Notes under the pieces: generated by a model | Databases searched by the model: none | What the model saw: the letters and a program-made list of their open reading frames with translations, nothing else | Told to the model about the DNA's origin: nothing | Source: Panaeolus papilionaceus | Taxonomy: Eukaryota > Basidiomycota > Agaricomycetes > Agaricales | Reading direction: 5' to 3' | Assembly (NCBI GenBank): GCA_015501605.1 | Contig: JADNRZ010000020.1 | Span: forward strand, 927,620 to 991,619 | DNA length: 64,000 nucleotides | Program-made: the position numbers and the translations under genes | Part shown: positions 63,866 through 64,000 of the stretch, one piece after another | How the letters are laid out: the number at the start of each line of letters is the position of its first letter | How positions within the stretch are numbered: position 1 is the stretch's first letter

Positions 63866-64000
63866 GCTAGATTTATGTATGAGGGAATGTACTTGTACAG
63901 TCCCCAGTTATGTGTCCAAACCATAGTTGTACAGTCCACTGTACAACTACAGTCCACTGTAGAATAACAGTAGGGGACGATTTCTGGGACGATTTCCGGG
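63866..64000. repeat. palindromic ACAGTCC-rich sequence at right edge
   Basis: Contains two adjacent perfect palindromes: GTTGTACAGT-CC-ACTGTACAAC (63926-63947) and CTACAGT-CC-ACTGTAG (63947-63962). The element runs off the window; it may be the end of another inverted-repeat transposon. Confidence 0.5.

Overview
The window is from a filamentous fungus, most likely an Agaricomycete (mushroom-forming basidiomycete). The evidence is GT-AG introns of about 52-70 nt that interrupt every conserved gene, protein families typical of that group, a tRNA-Pro with a short anticodon-loop intron, and a basidiomycete-type transposon complement (hAT, chromovirus, DIRS-like, Tad-like LINEs). No organism name can be read directly from the sequence.

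Positions 1-19503 are the gene-bearing part. In order: the 5' part of an alpha/beta hydrolase (minus, runs off the left edge), a lineage-specific orphan ORF (plus), an F-box protein (minus), an ArsB/NhaD-type membrane permease (minus), a CorA-like divalent cation transporter (plus, 13 exons including an inferred 2-nt exon), a structurally complete hAT transposon of 3943 bp with 8-bp target duplication, the U3 snoRNP WD40 protein Rrp9 (plus) and a tRNA-Pro(AGG) (minus). These genes share no evident pathway; they look like ordinary dispersed housekeeping and accessory genes.

From about 19.5 kb to the right edge the window is a transposon graveyard with a few young insertions. 19.9-34.8 kb holds nested solo LTRs, a decayed DIRS-like retrotransposon whose tyrosine recombinase has lost a catalytic Arg, several non-coding repeat families with palindromic or periodic structure, and a LINE RT fragment split by a solo LTR. 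Much of this old material is visibly poor in CG dinucleotides, suggesting methylation-driven decay.

34843-42629 is a young full-length Ty3-type chromovirus (minus strand) with apparently identical 550-bp LTRs and 5-bp target duplication. It is inserted inside an older solo LTR, which is itself inserted inside a LINE gag gene. The chromovirus carries gag, pol with chromodomain, an extra zinc-knuckle ORF after integrase, and a 13-nt primer-binding site complementary to its own LTR, pointing to Tf1-type self-priming.

43.1-47.9 kb is old repeat material again. 47.9-64.0 kb is a cluster of two Tad-like LINE families (called A and B here): family A as a copy with an 1802-bp near-identical inverted partner, family B as one nearly full-length copy plus fragments. 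Shared inactivating lesions and microhomology at junctions suggest that local rearrangement, as well as retrotransposition, built this cluster.
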